Assembly (NCBI GenBank): GCA_013396655.1
Contig: WBMV01006663.1
Coordinates: forward strand, 528,844 to 592,843
Length of the DNA stretch: 64,000 bases
Direction: 5' to 3'
From: Campylorhamphus procurvoides
Lineage: Eukaryota > Chordata > Aves > Passeriformes > Dendrocolaptidae
Part shown: positions 46,168 through 58,694 of the stretch, piece by piece
How positions within the stretch are numbered: position 1 is the stretch's first letter
How the letters are laid out: every line of letters begins with the position of its first letter
The notes under the pieces: generated by a model
Seen by the model: only the letters and a program-made list of their open reading frames with translations
Told to the model about the DNA's origin: nothing
Database searches by the model: none
Program-made: the position numbers and the translations under genes

Positions 46168-46270
46168 ACGGGGAACACCTCCAAGGAGGGAGTTGTCCCA
46201 TTGTGGGTGATACTGGCACAGGTTGGATGCACCACAACCCACTTTGTCCCCCTTAAGGAGACTAAGGAAA
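46168..46270. repeat. Unrecognised dispersed segment, copy B
   Basis: Partner of 39428-39530 in the same orientation: GGGGAACACCTCCAAGGAGG, GAGTTGTCCCATTGTGG, GGTTGGATGCACCACAAC, CCCCCTTAAGGAGACTAAGG. Roughly 80% similar by eye, with one short insertion. Confidence 0.7.
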
Positions 46271-46356
46271 GACCTGGAGCCCCCCAAGGAGTCCCCCTTG
46301 GAGCTGGGGATGGCTCCAGGGAGCCAGGGGGCTGTCACCGTGCCAGGGGATGCTCC

Positions 46357-46932
46357 AGTGCAACCACACGAGAGGCAGCTGCTGGAGTAAAAAGCCTCTT
46401 AACGACCACAGAAAGCAGTTGTGGGAGTTTTTAATTTTATTTTGCTCTTTAAACGCCACTTCATTTGCCGGGATTGGCTTAATTGCGGTCATTAAGGTGG
46501 CGAGGGAAACCCTGAGCCCCCGAGGGGTGGGCTGGAGGGAGGGTCTCTTAGAGGGATGATCCTCCAGCCCTACAAACCCTTCCCCTTCCCCTAAATCCTC
46601 CCTGTCCAGCAGCTCCTCCCTCTCCCAGCTGCTGCCTCAGTGTCCCCATCCCATAACTGGGGGGTCACAGATGGTCCTCCCTGGGCTGCAAGACCCCCCT
46701 AGCCCCGAGCTCCAGGAGCCAAGGAATTGTCATCGTTAAGGGGGATTTTCCCCAAGGAATTGTCACCATTAAGGGGGATTTTCCCCAAGGAATTGTCACC
46801 ATTAAGGGGGATTTTTCCCCCAAGGAATTGTCACCATTAAGGGGGATTTTTCCCCCAAGGAATTGTCACTATTAAGGGTAATTTTCCCCAAAAATCTGTT
46901 ACCAGTAAGAGGGATTTCCTCTGCAATTCCAA
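46357..46932. repeat. Duplicated 576-bp segment, copy 1 (assembly artefact likely)
   Basis: Repeated at 46934-47509 after a single N at 46933, with no difference that I could see. It includes a 33-35 bp tandem repeat at its right side, which may have caused the misassembly. Confidence 0.92.
46721..46918. repeat. 33-35 bp tandem repeat, about 5-6 copies
   Basis: Units AAGGAATTGTCACCATTAAG followed by GGGGATTTTCCCC. It is copied at 47298-47495 within the artefactual duplication. Confidence 0.9.
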
Positions 46933-46933
46933 N

Positions 46934-47509
46934 AGTGCAACCACACGAGAGGCAGCTGCTGGAGTAAAAAGCCTCTTAACGACCACAGAAAGCAGTTGTG
47001 GGAGTTTTTAATTTTATTTTGCTCTTTAAACGCCACTTCATTTGCCGGGATTGGCTTAATTGCGGTCATTAAGGTGGCGAGGGAAACCCTGAGCCCCCGA
47101 GGGGTGGGCTGGAGGGAGGGTCTCTTAGAGGGATGATCCTCCAGCCCTACAAACCCTTCCCCTTCCCCTAAATCCTCCCTGTCCAGCAGCTCCTCCCTCT
47201 CCCAGCTGCTGCCTCAGTGTCCCCATCCCATAACTGGGGGGTCACAGATGGTCCTCCCTGGGCTGCAAGACCCCCCTAGCCCCGAGCTCCAGGAGCCAAG
47301 GAATTGTCATCGTTAAGGGGGATTTTCCCCAAGGAATTGTCACCATTAAGGGGGATTTTCCCCAAGGAATTGTCACCATTAAGGGGGATTTTTCCCCCAA
47401 GGAATTGTCACCATTAAGGGGGATTTTTCCCCCAAGGAATTGTCACTATTAAGGGTAATTTTCCCCAAAAATCTGTTACCAGTAAGAGGGATTTCCTCTG
47501 CAATTCCAA
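46934..47509. repeat. Duplicated 576-bp segment, copy 2
   Basis: Second copy at offset 577. Unique sequence (GCACATCAGGG) resumes immediately after it. Confidence 0.92.
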
Positions 47510-47847
47510 GCACATCAGGGTAGTAACACGGAAAAGGGGCTCTGGAGGGGCCACATCCTGCCCCCACAGTGAGGATGGGCAGCAGGACACACCGAGCTGG
47601 GGGGTCCCCTCTGCTTTAACGAATTTTGGCGTGTTCTGTGCAAATCCCACCAATCCCATGCATGGGAACCCAAATCCTGAAGCTGCTCCCGATGCACTCA
47701 GGGAATTTTGCCAGTTCCCTCCTTCCTGGGATGCAGGGAGCCCACCCAAAGCCATCACCCCCAGCCAAGGGAGCCCTCTCAGTACCACTCTGAGGGTGCA
47801 GAAGGCACCAGATCCAGGCTCCACAGAGCCCACGAAATGGCAATTAA

Positions 47848-48225
47848 ATCATGGAATCATTAATGCTGGAAAAACCCCCTCAGCCCATCAGGTCCAACCA
47901 TTAACCCAGCGCTGCCGTGCTCGCCACCAAACCGTGTCCCCAAGTGCCACATCTACACATTTTTTAAATACCTCAAGGAATGGTGACTCCACCAGCTGTG
48001 CCAGGGCTTTTTCCATGAGGAAATTTTTCCTAATCCCCAACTTAACCTCCTCTGGTGCAATTTGAGGTTCCCTCTGCTCCTGTCCCTGTTCCCTGCGAGC
48101 AGAGCCTGACCCACACCCAGCTCCCCCCTCCTGTCAGGGGGTTGCAGAGCCAGAAGGTCCCCCCTGAGCCTTCTTTTCTCCAGGCTGAGCCCCCCCAGCT
48201 CCCTCAGCCTCTCCTCATAAACACA
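47848..48225 (-). mobile_element. CR1 LINE 3' fragment
   Basis: Antisense: ATCATGGAATCATTAATGCT, TGTCCCCAAGTGCCACATCT, CAGGCTGAGCCCCCCCAGCT. Confidence 0.93.
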
Positions 48226-48794
48226 TCACACCCAGAGGTGGATGGGGATGCTCTTCATGCCGGGTTTGAGTGGCAGGGAAAGGGCTGACTCGTGACATCC
48301 ATCCCCTGCCTGCCCCTAAACGGTGACAGCTCAGTTACTGGAGCCCCGTCGCCCCTCCCAATCTGTTCTCATGATGAGCCACAGCTAATGAACCTCCTAA
48401 TAATAATTAATCAGGAATATATTACAGCCTCTTGCAGGCAGCTGCAGATTAACACCAACTCCCCCTTCCCACAGGCAGGACTCAAAACGGTGCTGAAAAA
48501 AAACCAAGGAGCCCTTTTCCCTTTCCTTCTGGCATTTAATTAGGACTAACCAATCCTTTCTCGCTGACCAGCAGCCCCAGCAGTAGGACAGGGTGTCTGC
48601 AAGCCCGTGTGTGTCCAACAGGAGGGAGTTCCTGCCCACCTTCCCGGAGTTGTCATGGAAATGGAAGCGGGTGTTGATTAAGAAGCTGCCAAGTGCAAAC
48701 GTGCCACAGTTTTCATCGGGATTCCAGCCTGGGGGGGATTAACTGGAGTAATCCAGCCCTGGGTTCAAGGGCAAGTGCTGGAGGGGAACAGAAT

Positions 48795-48885
48795 CCGAGG
48801 CTGGAAAAGAGCTCTGAGATCATCAAGTCCAACCTTGTCACCCAGACCATGGCATTGAGTGCCACATCCAGCCCCTGGATGGGAT
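48795..48885 (-). mobile_element. CR1 LINE 3' fragment, short
   Basis: Antisense: GAGCTCTGAGATCATCAAGT and TCCAACCTTGTCACCCAGAC, then a break. Confidence 0.8.
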
Positions 48886-49029
48886 GGAGAGAGGAGGAGA
48901 GGATGGAGAGAGGACTCCAAGTCCATCCAGACAAGATTCAGCCTTTGAACATGAAGCTTGAAAAGGGTTTTCCTGCCCTATCACTATGAGGATTAAACCC
49001 CCAAACACTGGGAGGCAGGGATGGGATCC

Positions 49030-49145
49030 ACAGGCTGGGATGAGGGCAGAGATGAGGGTAGGGAGCCAGGGTGGGATGAGGGCAGGGAGAAAGGGGGGGA
49101 TCCACAGGCTGGGATGAGGGCAGGGAGCCAGGCTGGGATCCACAG
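49030..49145. repeat. Degenerate tandem repeat (GGGATGAGGGCAGGGAGCCAGG)
   Basis: Several GGATGAGGGCAGGGAG and GATCCACAGGCT units in irregular order. Confidence 0.75.
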
Positions 49146-49199
49146 CAGGGCACTCAGCACCCACCCCACGGGCAGGGCAGAGCTTCCCCTCCCTCCTCC

Positions 49200-49620
49200 T
49201 GCCCGGCTGCCCCGAGGGGCAATCCCAGAGCTCCATCCCGAAGGTGGGCACAGGGCAGGGCCGCGCCGAGGGGCCGGGAGGGGCTGTGCCCGTCCCACAA
49301 GTGGCCAGAAATAGCCCCGATTTCCATATGTAGGACGGAGCGGCCACGACCTACTTTCCAGCGGCCCCGCGGGACGTGGGAACGCTCGGGGGCTGAGCGG
49401 GCTCAGCGAAACCCCCTGCCCAGCCCAGCCCCTTCCTCCACGAGCAGAAATAGGTTGGGAGTCCCCGCTTTGGAGGCATCCCCGCGTTCCACGCCCCAAG
49501 AGCATCCCCGGGGGATGAGGAGGAGGCGGCCGCCCGTGTTTCCCAGCGCCGGTGGGAGCGGAGCGGGGGGCTCGGAGCATCCCTCGGCTCGAATCACACG
49601 CTCGCTCAGGACCCCGTTCC
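49200..49620. promoter_or_regulatory. CpG-rich stretch
   Basis: Dense CpG (CCGCGCCGAGG, GCGGCCCCGCGGGACG, GAGGCGGCCGCCCG) in a window that is otherwise CpG-poor. This suggests an unmethylated island, possibly a promoter within the presumed SDC3 intron 1. I found no signal-peptide exon joining in phase to exon 2 here. Confidence 0.35.
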
Positions 49621-50467
49621 CACAGCCCCATCTCCCATCCCACGGCTCTTTCAAGAAGGGCCACCTGCTCCAAAGCCGCTCCGGCTTTCATTTGACAAGC
49701 CTTTTTTGCGACACTGAGCACAAAACCAGGAGCTTTGACCGGTGCCTCTGGGATGCTCCTTCCCTCCAGGACCACGCCAACCCACCGGTTTCTGTAGGAA
49801 CACGGCTTTTCCCATTAAGGAAACATGAAAAAATCCCACCACCATCCCCCACTGCTGAGCATCTTCCCACTCCCAGGCATCTGGCAGCGTCCACCTGCAG
49901 GGCTGGATTGGGGACGGCACCGGGAAGTCCCCGAGGGGACAAATGCCAATAGTGATTTCACAACCTGTTGTTTCCCTCAGCAAAAATCCAGGCGGGGAGG
50001 AGGTTTCTGCTCTGTTTTTCTACAGAAGCAAAGATTTAAACCAGCCTGAGCCTTGTGGTGGAAATGCCCCTTCCTGACACATTTTGTGTCACTTGCTCAG
50101 AGCTGTTCAGCATTTCCAGCCTCGCTGTGGAAGAAAAACTTATTGTTGTAGAGGGAAATCAAAACCACCTCCAGCAGCTCCTGGAAGCAGGGGAGGAACA
50201 AACTACCAGTGCAAGAGGAGGGTGTTTCACTGCACCTGAGGCCTCTTTTTCCATCCAGAGTAGTTTGTTTTAGTGCCAAAAGGCTGAAATCATGAGAGGA
50301 AGAGACGGAAGGAAGGAGAAAAATGTTCTGTCTGGCCAGAGAGGGAAAAAAAGAAGAGAAGCCTCTTTCTTCTGAGGATGGGTGGTCAAATAGCAGTACC
50401 CCTGATTTGGGACTGGTACCAGCATCCCCATGGCAGGGCTGTCAGAGGTACCAGTATCCCTGTGGGT

Positions 50468-50627
50468 ACACCACCAGATATTCCAATATCCCTGTGGGTA
50501 CCCCACCAGACATTCCAGCATCCCTGTGGGTACCCCACCAGATATTCCAATATCCCTGTGGGTACACCAGCAGATATTCCAGCATCCCTGTGGGTACACC
50601 ACCAGACATTCCAGCATCCCTGTATAG
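50468..50627. repeat. 32-bp minisatellite, 5 copies, with decayed flanks
   Basis: Units ACACCACCAGATATTCCAAT followed by ATCCCTGTGGGT. More diverged copies sharing CCAGCATCCC extend to about 50920. Confidence 0.92.
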
Positions 50628-52888
50628 GGATGGGAGTCAGTTGTAGGGACAACACCAAACACACCAGCATCTCCACATGGGGTGGGTACTGGTATCCTGT
50701 ACAGGGACAGGCACCAGCAGCCCTGTGGGGACCATCAACCATTCCAGCAGCTCCAGGGGGGCACAGGTACCAGCATCCCTTCCTGGGAATGGGTATCATT
50801 ATGTCCACATGGGAATGGGGACCAGCAACCCCCCACGGGGACAGGTACCAGCATCCCTGGGCAGGTGGGGGACTGTGACACACACCAGCATCCCTTCCTG
50901 GGAATGGGCATCAGCATCCCCAGGGAAACACCACCCAGGCTCTGGCCTCATCATTTCATTTCAAACCCCACAGTTCTTCTCATCCACAACCCAAAAGTCA
51001 TCAGAGCAGGAGGAAAGAGCCAGCAGGGAGAACTCCATCCCAGGGGAACAGGCTCCCAGGGCACCAGGACTCCTTGGCAGCCACAGGGCTTGTTTCACCC
51101 CATGCTCTCCCCAGGGAGAGGTTTCAGAGCAAGGAACAACCTCTCCATGCAGTGACCACCTCCCTCCACACACCAGGTTTTCCTCAAATCCCCAGCTCCA
51201 CAAGATGGGGGATTGTGCTTGGAAAAGCACTTCCAGCTCCCAAGTCAGAGGCAAAGCTTGAAAACAGGACCCCAAAAGCTGTCACAGCCCAGGGGGTGAA
51301 GGCACCAGACCCAAAGTTTTGATTTCACGGCCCAGGAGGACTTTCCTGAGGGTTTCACAACCGATGTGATCCCATCAGGAAGGAACATGGTTGCAAAATC
51401 AACAAAGCCAAGACATTTATTAGCCCAAAACACCAAGTGACCCCTCGTTTTCAAGTCAAAACAGGTCAGCTTGCATTCATACCAGGTTAGTTATTCTCTT
51501 CTTCAGCAAACACTTTCCTACACCATCAGCTCCGGGAAAATGTGCCCTTCTAGGGCCCCTCCCTCCCTCTGGCACGGGCATGACCCATTTCAGCTGCCCA
51601 GCACCCTCCTGGCTGCTTCACCCAGACCTGCTCTTCCTCCACGGATTTCCCCTCCTGGCATTTTCTTTCCTCTTTCTCACACACGAGGTCTGAGCTGTGC
51701 CAGGGGCTCGGTCCCAGAGCCACCCAGATGGGGTGGGCAAACCCCTGGAGCTCTTTGCCAAGGCAAGCCCTGGTTCCCAAAACCTTTGCTCAGGAGAAAT
51801 GCCACGGTGCCAGTCGCTGCAGCAGGAAAAGCTCCGAGCCATGCCAGCCCCAAACCACAACCACAGTGGGTCCTGCCCCTCCTTCTCCCCCCAGAGAAGC
51901 AGCTCTGCTCCTCAGCCAGGTTAAAACCTTTGCAAAAGGCAAAAAAAAATATGAAAACCCATTAAATCATTGATTTTTCAGCAGGGAAGTGCAAAGCTTG
52001 AGCAAGCGAGCCTGACCCTTGTGCCCTGCTGGAGAAACAGGGAATTTTTCCTCTGGAAGACACCGGGTCAAACAAAGCAGCATCAAAATTCCCCTTATCC
52101 ACAGGATTTGGCCTGTTTGGGAGCGCCTGCTTCCCCTCACTCCCACCCCATCCTCGTTCTGGGTGGGGGAAGGACCCATCCACACAGGATAAACCCCTCT
52201 CCAGCTGCTCAAGGCATTGGAGAAGTTCAAGTTTGGGGCTTTCCTAATTAACAGCGACCAGAGCCGGGCAGGAAGCGCCGACCCCGCTCCGGCCTCGCTG
52301 CAAACACCCAAAAGCAGAAGGAACCCAATTAACTTCTCGGTGCCCTTTCATTTTAAGTCAAGCCTCAGGTCTGAGTGTGTTTGGAGAACCACAGGGTCAG
52401 GTTTCTAGACTGGTTTGGTCCTCCTGGGATGGGAAGAGGCCAGACCTTGTCCCACCCTCTGAGCTCCGGGATGGGGGAGCAAAGGGAGGGAGCTGAGGAC
52501 GGGAAGTGCTTGGAAAAGAGCAGGGATAACACACAAGCCCTGCTGTTGGGTTTTGCTTCTTTTTTTCCTCCTCTAATTGCTCCTGCTATTTTAACAGAGA
52601 CAGACATTTCCTCCACGATTTTCAAGGGCTATAAATGTTTTATGTCCCTTTTCCTCCACGCTCAGACAGCAACTTCTGCTGGGGCTCAACACGAGCGAGA
52701 CCTGGAGCGGAGCAGCTGCCAGGGCACAATGGGACAAGGACAGGGGCTGTGGGGAGATGATCCAGCCCTGTATCCACATGGAAAGTCATCATCACACCCC
52801 TCCTCATGATGCCCTCTCCTTCCCTCCATTCCTAGAAGGAGATCCCACTGCCCAGCCTCCATGCAATATGTCTTTCTGCTGCAGAAAA

Positions 52889-52898
52889 CTATATATAG
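52889..52898. promoter_or_regulatory. MEF2-type motif (CTATATATAG)
   Basis: A perfect palindromic CTA(A/T)4TAG, followed 40 bp later by a further AT-rich ATATTTATAG. It could also act as a TATA-like element. There is no adjacent gene evidence. Confidence 0.2.
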
Positions 52899-55060
52899 AG
52901 CCTAAACCCTTTGGGGGCTTTGCTGCGTTCCGAGATATTTATAGCTGGAAGCAAACTCCGAGTGTGCTGGCTGGGAGCAGCTGGAATTGCACTGGGAAAG
53001 GCAGGATCAGGCCGTGCCTGTGGGATGGGAGGGGGTGGTGGGGTGACATCCCCCCACCTGGCAGCCAGGATTGGCCCCAAACCCACTGGTCCCTGGAGAA
53101 AACACGTGGGAATCTCACCTGATGGCTGTTTTGGGGAGAGATTTGGAGTTTTAAGGCCAAACCCAGACAAAGTGGAAGAGGTGCAGAGCTGAGAGGCTCA
53201 GGAATAGCCTCGCTGTTGGTCTGTGGCTCCTTCCCAAAAAACCCAGGCACACAACACATTTCAGCAGGAGCATTTTCCCAGGGTGGGGGAAATTCACCCC
53301 ATGTGGCCCCTTGTCTGCTTGGAGCATCCAAAGTGCAGCAGGAGGGACGAAACGGTCCCTTTTCCACAACCCTCTGTGTCCAACCCAGCTCCTCTCCCAC
53401 TCCTGCTTGGCCTTCTCACCTCCTGATTTCATACACCCATCAGGGAAAACACTCTGGCTGCAGGAAGGGAATGAAGGGGTGAGAGGGCTGGGGAAGGGGA
53501 TTCCTGGCTGCCCATGGCCAGCAGCTCTTTCCTGGGATGGGAGATGCAGGCAGGGATGGGGGAAGGCTGGGAAAGGGGGGCTCTGCACCCCAATCCTGCT
53601 CCCCTCCCTGTCCTGGCATCACCAGCAGCATGAAGTTGGTGGCAAGAGCTTAGTAATGTCATTTATCCAGGGGTTACAGCATTGGGATGCTGGAGGGAAT
53701 CGGCCTGGAGGTTGGGCTGGATCAGAGGGAAAATCCCTACACTTGGGTCCCTGGGACTCTTTTCCACACCACTGGATGCTTTGCCAGATGATCCCAGACA
53801 GACCCTCAGTCTCACACCAGGCTGGTGGGACCAGCAGCCAAAAAGCACCTCAGGGAAAGCAAACAACACCAAAAAATCCACAGAAATAAAACACTTTTTA
53901 CCCAACCTGGTGTTGGAGTCTAAACAGAAGAGCCCACAGGGCTGTTCTTTCCCAGCACAGATCCCAAGTGCTCCAGGGCTGGGAGGGAGCCCCCAAAAGT
54001 CACTGTTTACACCCAAACTCTCCACCTTTTGGCAGGAGGGAGACAGGACAAGGAGCTCTTGCTTCCTGCAGCCCCAGCCACTCCCTCCTGCTGCCTTCCC
54101 TTTACAGCCTGGAATTCCAACTTCCTCTGGGGTCAGGGGTGATGTCCCTGTGGATTTAGGGATATCCCTGCCAGGGATGATGCCCCAGGCAATCCCTGCC
54201 CACACAATCCCTCTGTGTTCCTCCACAGCAGCAAGAGCCTTCCCTCCCAACCTCCTCCTCCTCTTCCAGCCTTTCCCTGGGTGTTTGAAGAGCTCTTGCC
54301 ATGGAAGATAAAGGGATTCAGGATGGGATTCAGGATGTTCCACAGCCAGGACCTCTTCCCATCCCAGAGAGAGAAGGCTGCAATGATCCCACCAGCACAA
54401 GGAGCATCTCCCCACTTCCATACACACCAACAGTGGCTTTAAGGACATCTCTGGTGGGACATTTGGGGACAGTGTGACCCACACGGCCAGGTCCTGGGCA
54501 CGGAGAGGGCCAGCACCCCAATTCGGGGGAGCAAGTGTTAATTAACCCCAATTAAAGGCAGGGGGGCAAAGAGGGAGAAGCAGCTGCATCACCCCCATTA
54601 CAGCACTGAGGGATGTGGCTCAAAGCACCCCAAAATCCAGAGGGTCCTGCCCAGTGGGGAGCCCCCAAGGCTGCAGGAGGTGCCACAGGGCCACCCCAGG
54701 ATCCAGCCAGGTTGTCCCCCCTTCCCTCCCCCCACCCCATTCTAATTGTCAAGGGTTTGCCAAGGGTTAATGAGCAGATCCCACCAAACCAGTTATTCCC
54801 TGATAAATGGGGACAAACAGCTCCTTTCAGTGCCAGGGCAAACAAACCCTGGCAGGCAGCTCTGGGCATGTGGCATCCCCCAGGCTGGGTGCTGTGTCCC
54901 ACCTGGCTCCTGCCCACCTGGCTGTCCCGGCTGGATGCAATTCCCAAATCCCAGGGAGCCGGGTGGGATGATGAAGCCCCATGGCCAAGAAACCCAGCAC
55001 AGGACCATATATCGTCCCTGATGGATGCCCAGCACCCCCATATCCCCACCAGCACACTCG

Positions 55061-55242
55061 CTAATTAACACCAGGCTAATTAACAGCAGAGTAATTAATG
55101 CCAGGACCCCTCCCCCGGTTTGCACGGGATGTTTGTAATCATCCTTTGCACGGGCAACACACAGGGCACGGCCAGGCACGCTGGCAGGGCACTGACCTGC
55201 AACCACTGGGGGCTAATTAGCGCTTAATTAGCACTCATTAGT
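55061..55242. promoter_or_regulatory. Cluster of TAATTA homeodomain-type sites
   Basis: Five TAATTA cores plus a CATTAG occur in two groups, 55061-55100 and 55211-55242, within an otherwise GC-rich area. Such clusters are typical of homeobox-bound enhancers, but this is inference. Confidence 0.3.
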
Positions 55243-57531
55243 GCCACGGGAGCACGAGTGGGTGCCCCAGGTCGCACATTGCCTGGGCTGGGGTGCACTG
55301 AGCTCATCAGGCCTCAGGAGGAGAGGAGTCCCCATCCTGCACTATTCACCCTGGAGGAGGAAGAGGTGACAAAGGCAGAGGTGACACCAACCGAGACCCA
55401 AAGTCATAGCCACTGCCTCCAAAAAAGGGAACTTCGCACTCAGAGCAGCCTGCAGGGTGGGATAAAGCTGCCCAAAATCACCCCATTCCATCCACAAATC
55501 CCTGGCAGTGCCGGGAGTTTCCACTGGGCTGGAGCCAAAGCTCTGGGGCAGCTGATGGTCCCCGAAGTGCCACCTCCTGTGACACTGGGCCTGGCCACCC
55601 TCACCCCAGGGCAGGACATTCCCACGGCACCCTCAGCTGTGGGTGCCACATGGGAAAGGGGAAAGCAAAGGTTGGGTGATGCCACTCACCAAAAAGCCTC
55701 CAAAACGGGCAAAAAAATTGTATTCTTGCAGCTTTCTCCAGCTGATCTTTCTGGAGCACACGGAGAGGGCCCCCAGGGACACAAGAGCCATCCCCAGGAC
55801 AGGCAGCTCTTGGAAAAGTTGTGAGGAGCCCGAGGGGCCCAAACTGGCCTTAAATAACCTGGAAATGGTGGGGTGACACCTGGTTTGGGGTGGTAAATCT
55901 GTTCCTGTGCTCCGAGCCAGCAGCACCCGCTGCCTCTGCAGGGAAAAGGGCTCTGCGAAGGGAGACAAACACAGGCACTTTGTGCTCAGTTACAGCTTAA
56001 CTTGCGAAAAATACGGCATAAATAAGATTTATTTGTTGTTAAATGCTGAGTTTGGACCCAAACTCCCACTCTCTTCCCCCAAAACGCAGCGCTGTGTTAT
56101 ATTTCTGACATTTGCCACACGAGCATCACTTCCAACCCCCCCCAAACCCGGCACCAGCCCCCTCTCTCAGCAGCCTTTCAGCCCGACCAACGCGGCTCAT
56201 GAAACAGCTTCATTCCCCTCCTCCTCCTCCTCCAGAAAACAGCATTTTTTGGCAAACAAACTGTTTTGCCAACAAGTTGTGCCCCGTGCTGCCTGAGAGA
56301 TGACGCTGCTCTCCAGCTCCTGCCTCCCCCTCCCCAGCTCAGGTTTTTGGGGTTTCACTCGTGGGGACTCGTGCCCAGCTCCCCCACAATGAAGTTTTTC
56401 CCCCCTTTCTCGCTAAAATAATCCTTGTTTTGCCATCAGCCGGGGAAGAAGCAGCAGCCCTGAGGTTGCTGCTGTTATTTTTATCTCGAAATAAATAGTT
56501 TGAGCCGTGGCCAAGCTGTTCTGAGGGAGGGAGATGCTTCACATCGTGGCCGCAGAGATGTAAACACACACACGGGCTCTGTCTGGGCTGGGGCAGAGGG
56601 AACAGCCCAGTCCAGCCTGGAGGGAGCTGGAATTGCCTCTTCTGGGATGCTGGGGTGGAAAAAGGGCTGTGAGGTTGGAGGAACATCCCTCCAGGTGGGG
56701 ACTCCAGCAGTGCCCATCACTGGTCCCCCCAGTCCCTCCATACAGTGCAGGCACTGGGTTAAAGATCAGTTTAACCAGGACCACAATTCACTTTCTGAGT
56801 CATTTTTAACCAAAAGCCTTGAAAGAACCACCTCTAGAAACGTTTTCACCTCCCCAGCAGCCAAAAGGAGCATCCCTGTGCCACCCACACAACGCCAGGT
56901 CCAATCCCATTCCTGCTCGACCACAAGATGACCCCAAAACACACGGTTTGGGGGGCAGATGCTGCACCCACACCCAGCTTGGCAGTGCCAGGAGCTGCCT
57001 CTGCCCGGATCCGGCCACGTCCTTCCCTCCTGCCCTGACTTCCAGGACTTCCAGCAGCTCCATGGGCTGGACACACCGCGGATGGGGGAGGCTTTGCTCG
57101 TGAAGGTCGCCGAAACGCTCGGGAGCTTTGCACGAGAAACTCAAGCTTAAATGTCAAATTAATTAAGTGGGAAAGATGGATGTGTGGCCACAAAAAGCTC
57201 TCTGTTCCCCCCCCCCTCCTCCCACCTCCGCTCCCACCGGAGCCAGGCACGGAGGGAAGGATCGCCGGGCACTCCCCATGGCAAAGATTGCCCCTCCCTC
57301 CAGAAAGCATCGAGGGGACGGGGAAAAGCACAAAGCGAGGCTGGAAAAGCTGGGGAAGCCTCTGCTCCTCCCTCCGCACACCGTACCCAGGGCCACGCCG
57401 GGGAGGGACCGGCAGCTCCGGGCGGGGTGGGAAAGAGTGGAAAACAGTGGAAAACAGAGGGAAAACAGAGGCAAACAGTGGAAAACAGAGGCCCATCCCC
57501 TTCCTGCCTGGGAGAGGCTCAGCAGCATCAC

Positions 57532-57574
57532 CTGTTTTGGAGGATAAATCCTTCTCCAGCAGCTCCTCGGGCTC
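57532..57574 (-). other. Exon-like segment (43 bp), copied at 59736-59778
   Basis: On the minus strand it is preceded by a pyrimidine-rich GGCTCCTTTGGCTCAG and followed by ACAG|GTGATG. It lies 1.1 kb downstream of the 58-bp exon-like segment and is open in more than one frame. Product unknown. Confidence 0.18.
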
Positions 57575-58694
57575 CTGAGCCAAAGGAGCCGTGGGGAGGA
57601 TGCAGAGGGATCCCGGGATGCCAAGGACCACATCGCCCACTGATGCCAGGAGATGCCAAACCACATGTTGAAGGGGGTTTCTCCCCCCAAATCACTGCGC
57701 CCCTGGGATTGCAGAGGTGCTGAGGGTCGGGTTTGTGCAGCCAGCAGCAGAAGAGCAGCAAAAAGCACACCCAGAGCCACACAGGGAGCAAGGATCGGAC
57801 CCGGCTGCGAGCACAGGGAAAGCTCCGTGGGACAAGGACATGGGGACAGCATTAATGCCCCCACCTGGAGCTGTTTTCCAGCCTCTGGAGGCTCGGGAGG
57901 GGAAGGGCTCCCGGCTCCCAGGGCCCTGCTGGGCTCGGTGCCCCCAGCCAGCAGCCGGCAGGGTTTGGTACCCGGCTCACGTCCCCGGGCTGGGCATTCC
58001 CCACGCCTGGCTCCCGTCTCCCAGGGCGGCCACACAGCTCCTGTCGCCCTTCCGAGAGGAAAAGGAGCCTTGGGGACACCTGGGGACTTGACTCTTCTCC
58101 CACACCATGCACAGGCAGGGACAGGAGGTGCCAAAGGACGCTGCACCCCTTCACAGCCTCTGGGATCCTTTTGTTTATTTATTTAGATAGTTTTAAATCA
58201 CAGTTTCTCCCAGAAAGAGGAGGGAGCTGAGGATTGAGTTTGGCTGGGCCAGGAGAGCTGGGCTGTCCCTACAAACAGGGAACCCCAGGTTACCCCAGCT
58301 CACACCAGGGAGCTCAAATCCCCCCTGAGAGCCAGGCTGAGTCCTGGCAAACTCATTACACCTCACAGTGACCCCAGAGCACCCAAAAACCTCCCGTGGT
58401 CCCAATGCCAGGCTGGACACGGGGCAGCTGCTGAGCCCAGACCACTGGAAAGCATCCTGGGAACAGAGGTGTCCTGGGAACCCCCAACCCCTCGTGGCAG
58501 TACCAGTGGGAGCTGTGGGAGGTGCTGAACATCCCCAAATCCTCTGCAGGGCAGTGGGTGCTTCACCCCAAACCTCTACAGGGCCAGGGGGCATTTCTGC
58601 ATCCTCTGGTCCTCATTATCCCTCCAGACGGAGCCAGGGGTGGATTTTAAGGCATTGCAAGGAGCAAGGGATGCTGTTCCACAGTGACACTCAC

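Larger units (their letters stand above)
37857..48794. other. Presumed SDC3 intron 1 and/or upstream DNA, CR1-rich part
   Basis: Contains most of the upstream CR1 fragments, poly(A)/poly(T) tracts at 38908-38944 and 38970-38986, a decamer repeat, the dispersed pair at 39428 and 46168, and the 576-bp artefactual duplication. No gene is supported. Confidence 0.5.
49621..56777. other. Upstream DNA, CR1-free, no gene seen
   Basis: Holds the 32-bp minisatellite, the MEF2-type motif and the TAATTA cluster. The open frames are short, overlap on both strands and have no known domain. Confidence 0.5.

Noticed and set aside
49021..49775. 260-codon minus-strand frame across the CpG-rich stretch
   Set aside because: Low-complexity Pro/Ser/Arg reading typical of CpG-rich DNA, overlapping a tandem repeat, with no domain.
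50468..50627. CRISPR-like 32-bp repeats
   Set aside because: Units are contiguous without unique spacers, and the genome is vertebrate.
57163..58146. 327-codon minus-strand frame with a hydrophobic VALGVLFAALLLLAA stretch
   Set aside because: Tempting as a signal or membrane segment, but there is no family match, no suitable splice donor after it, and it sits in the artefactual duplication (the second copy is 332 codons because of indels).
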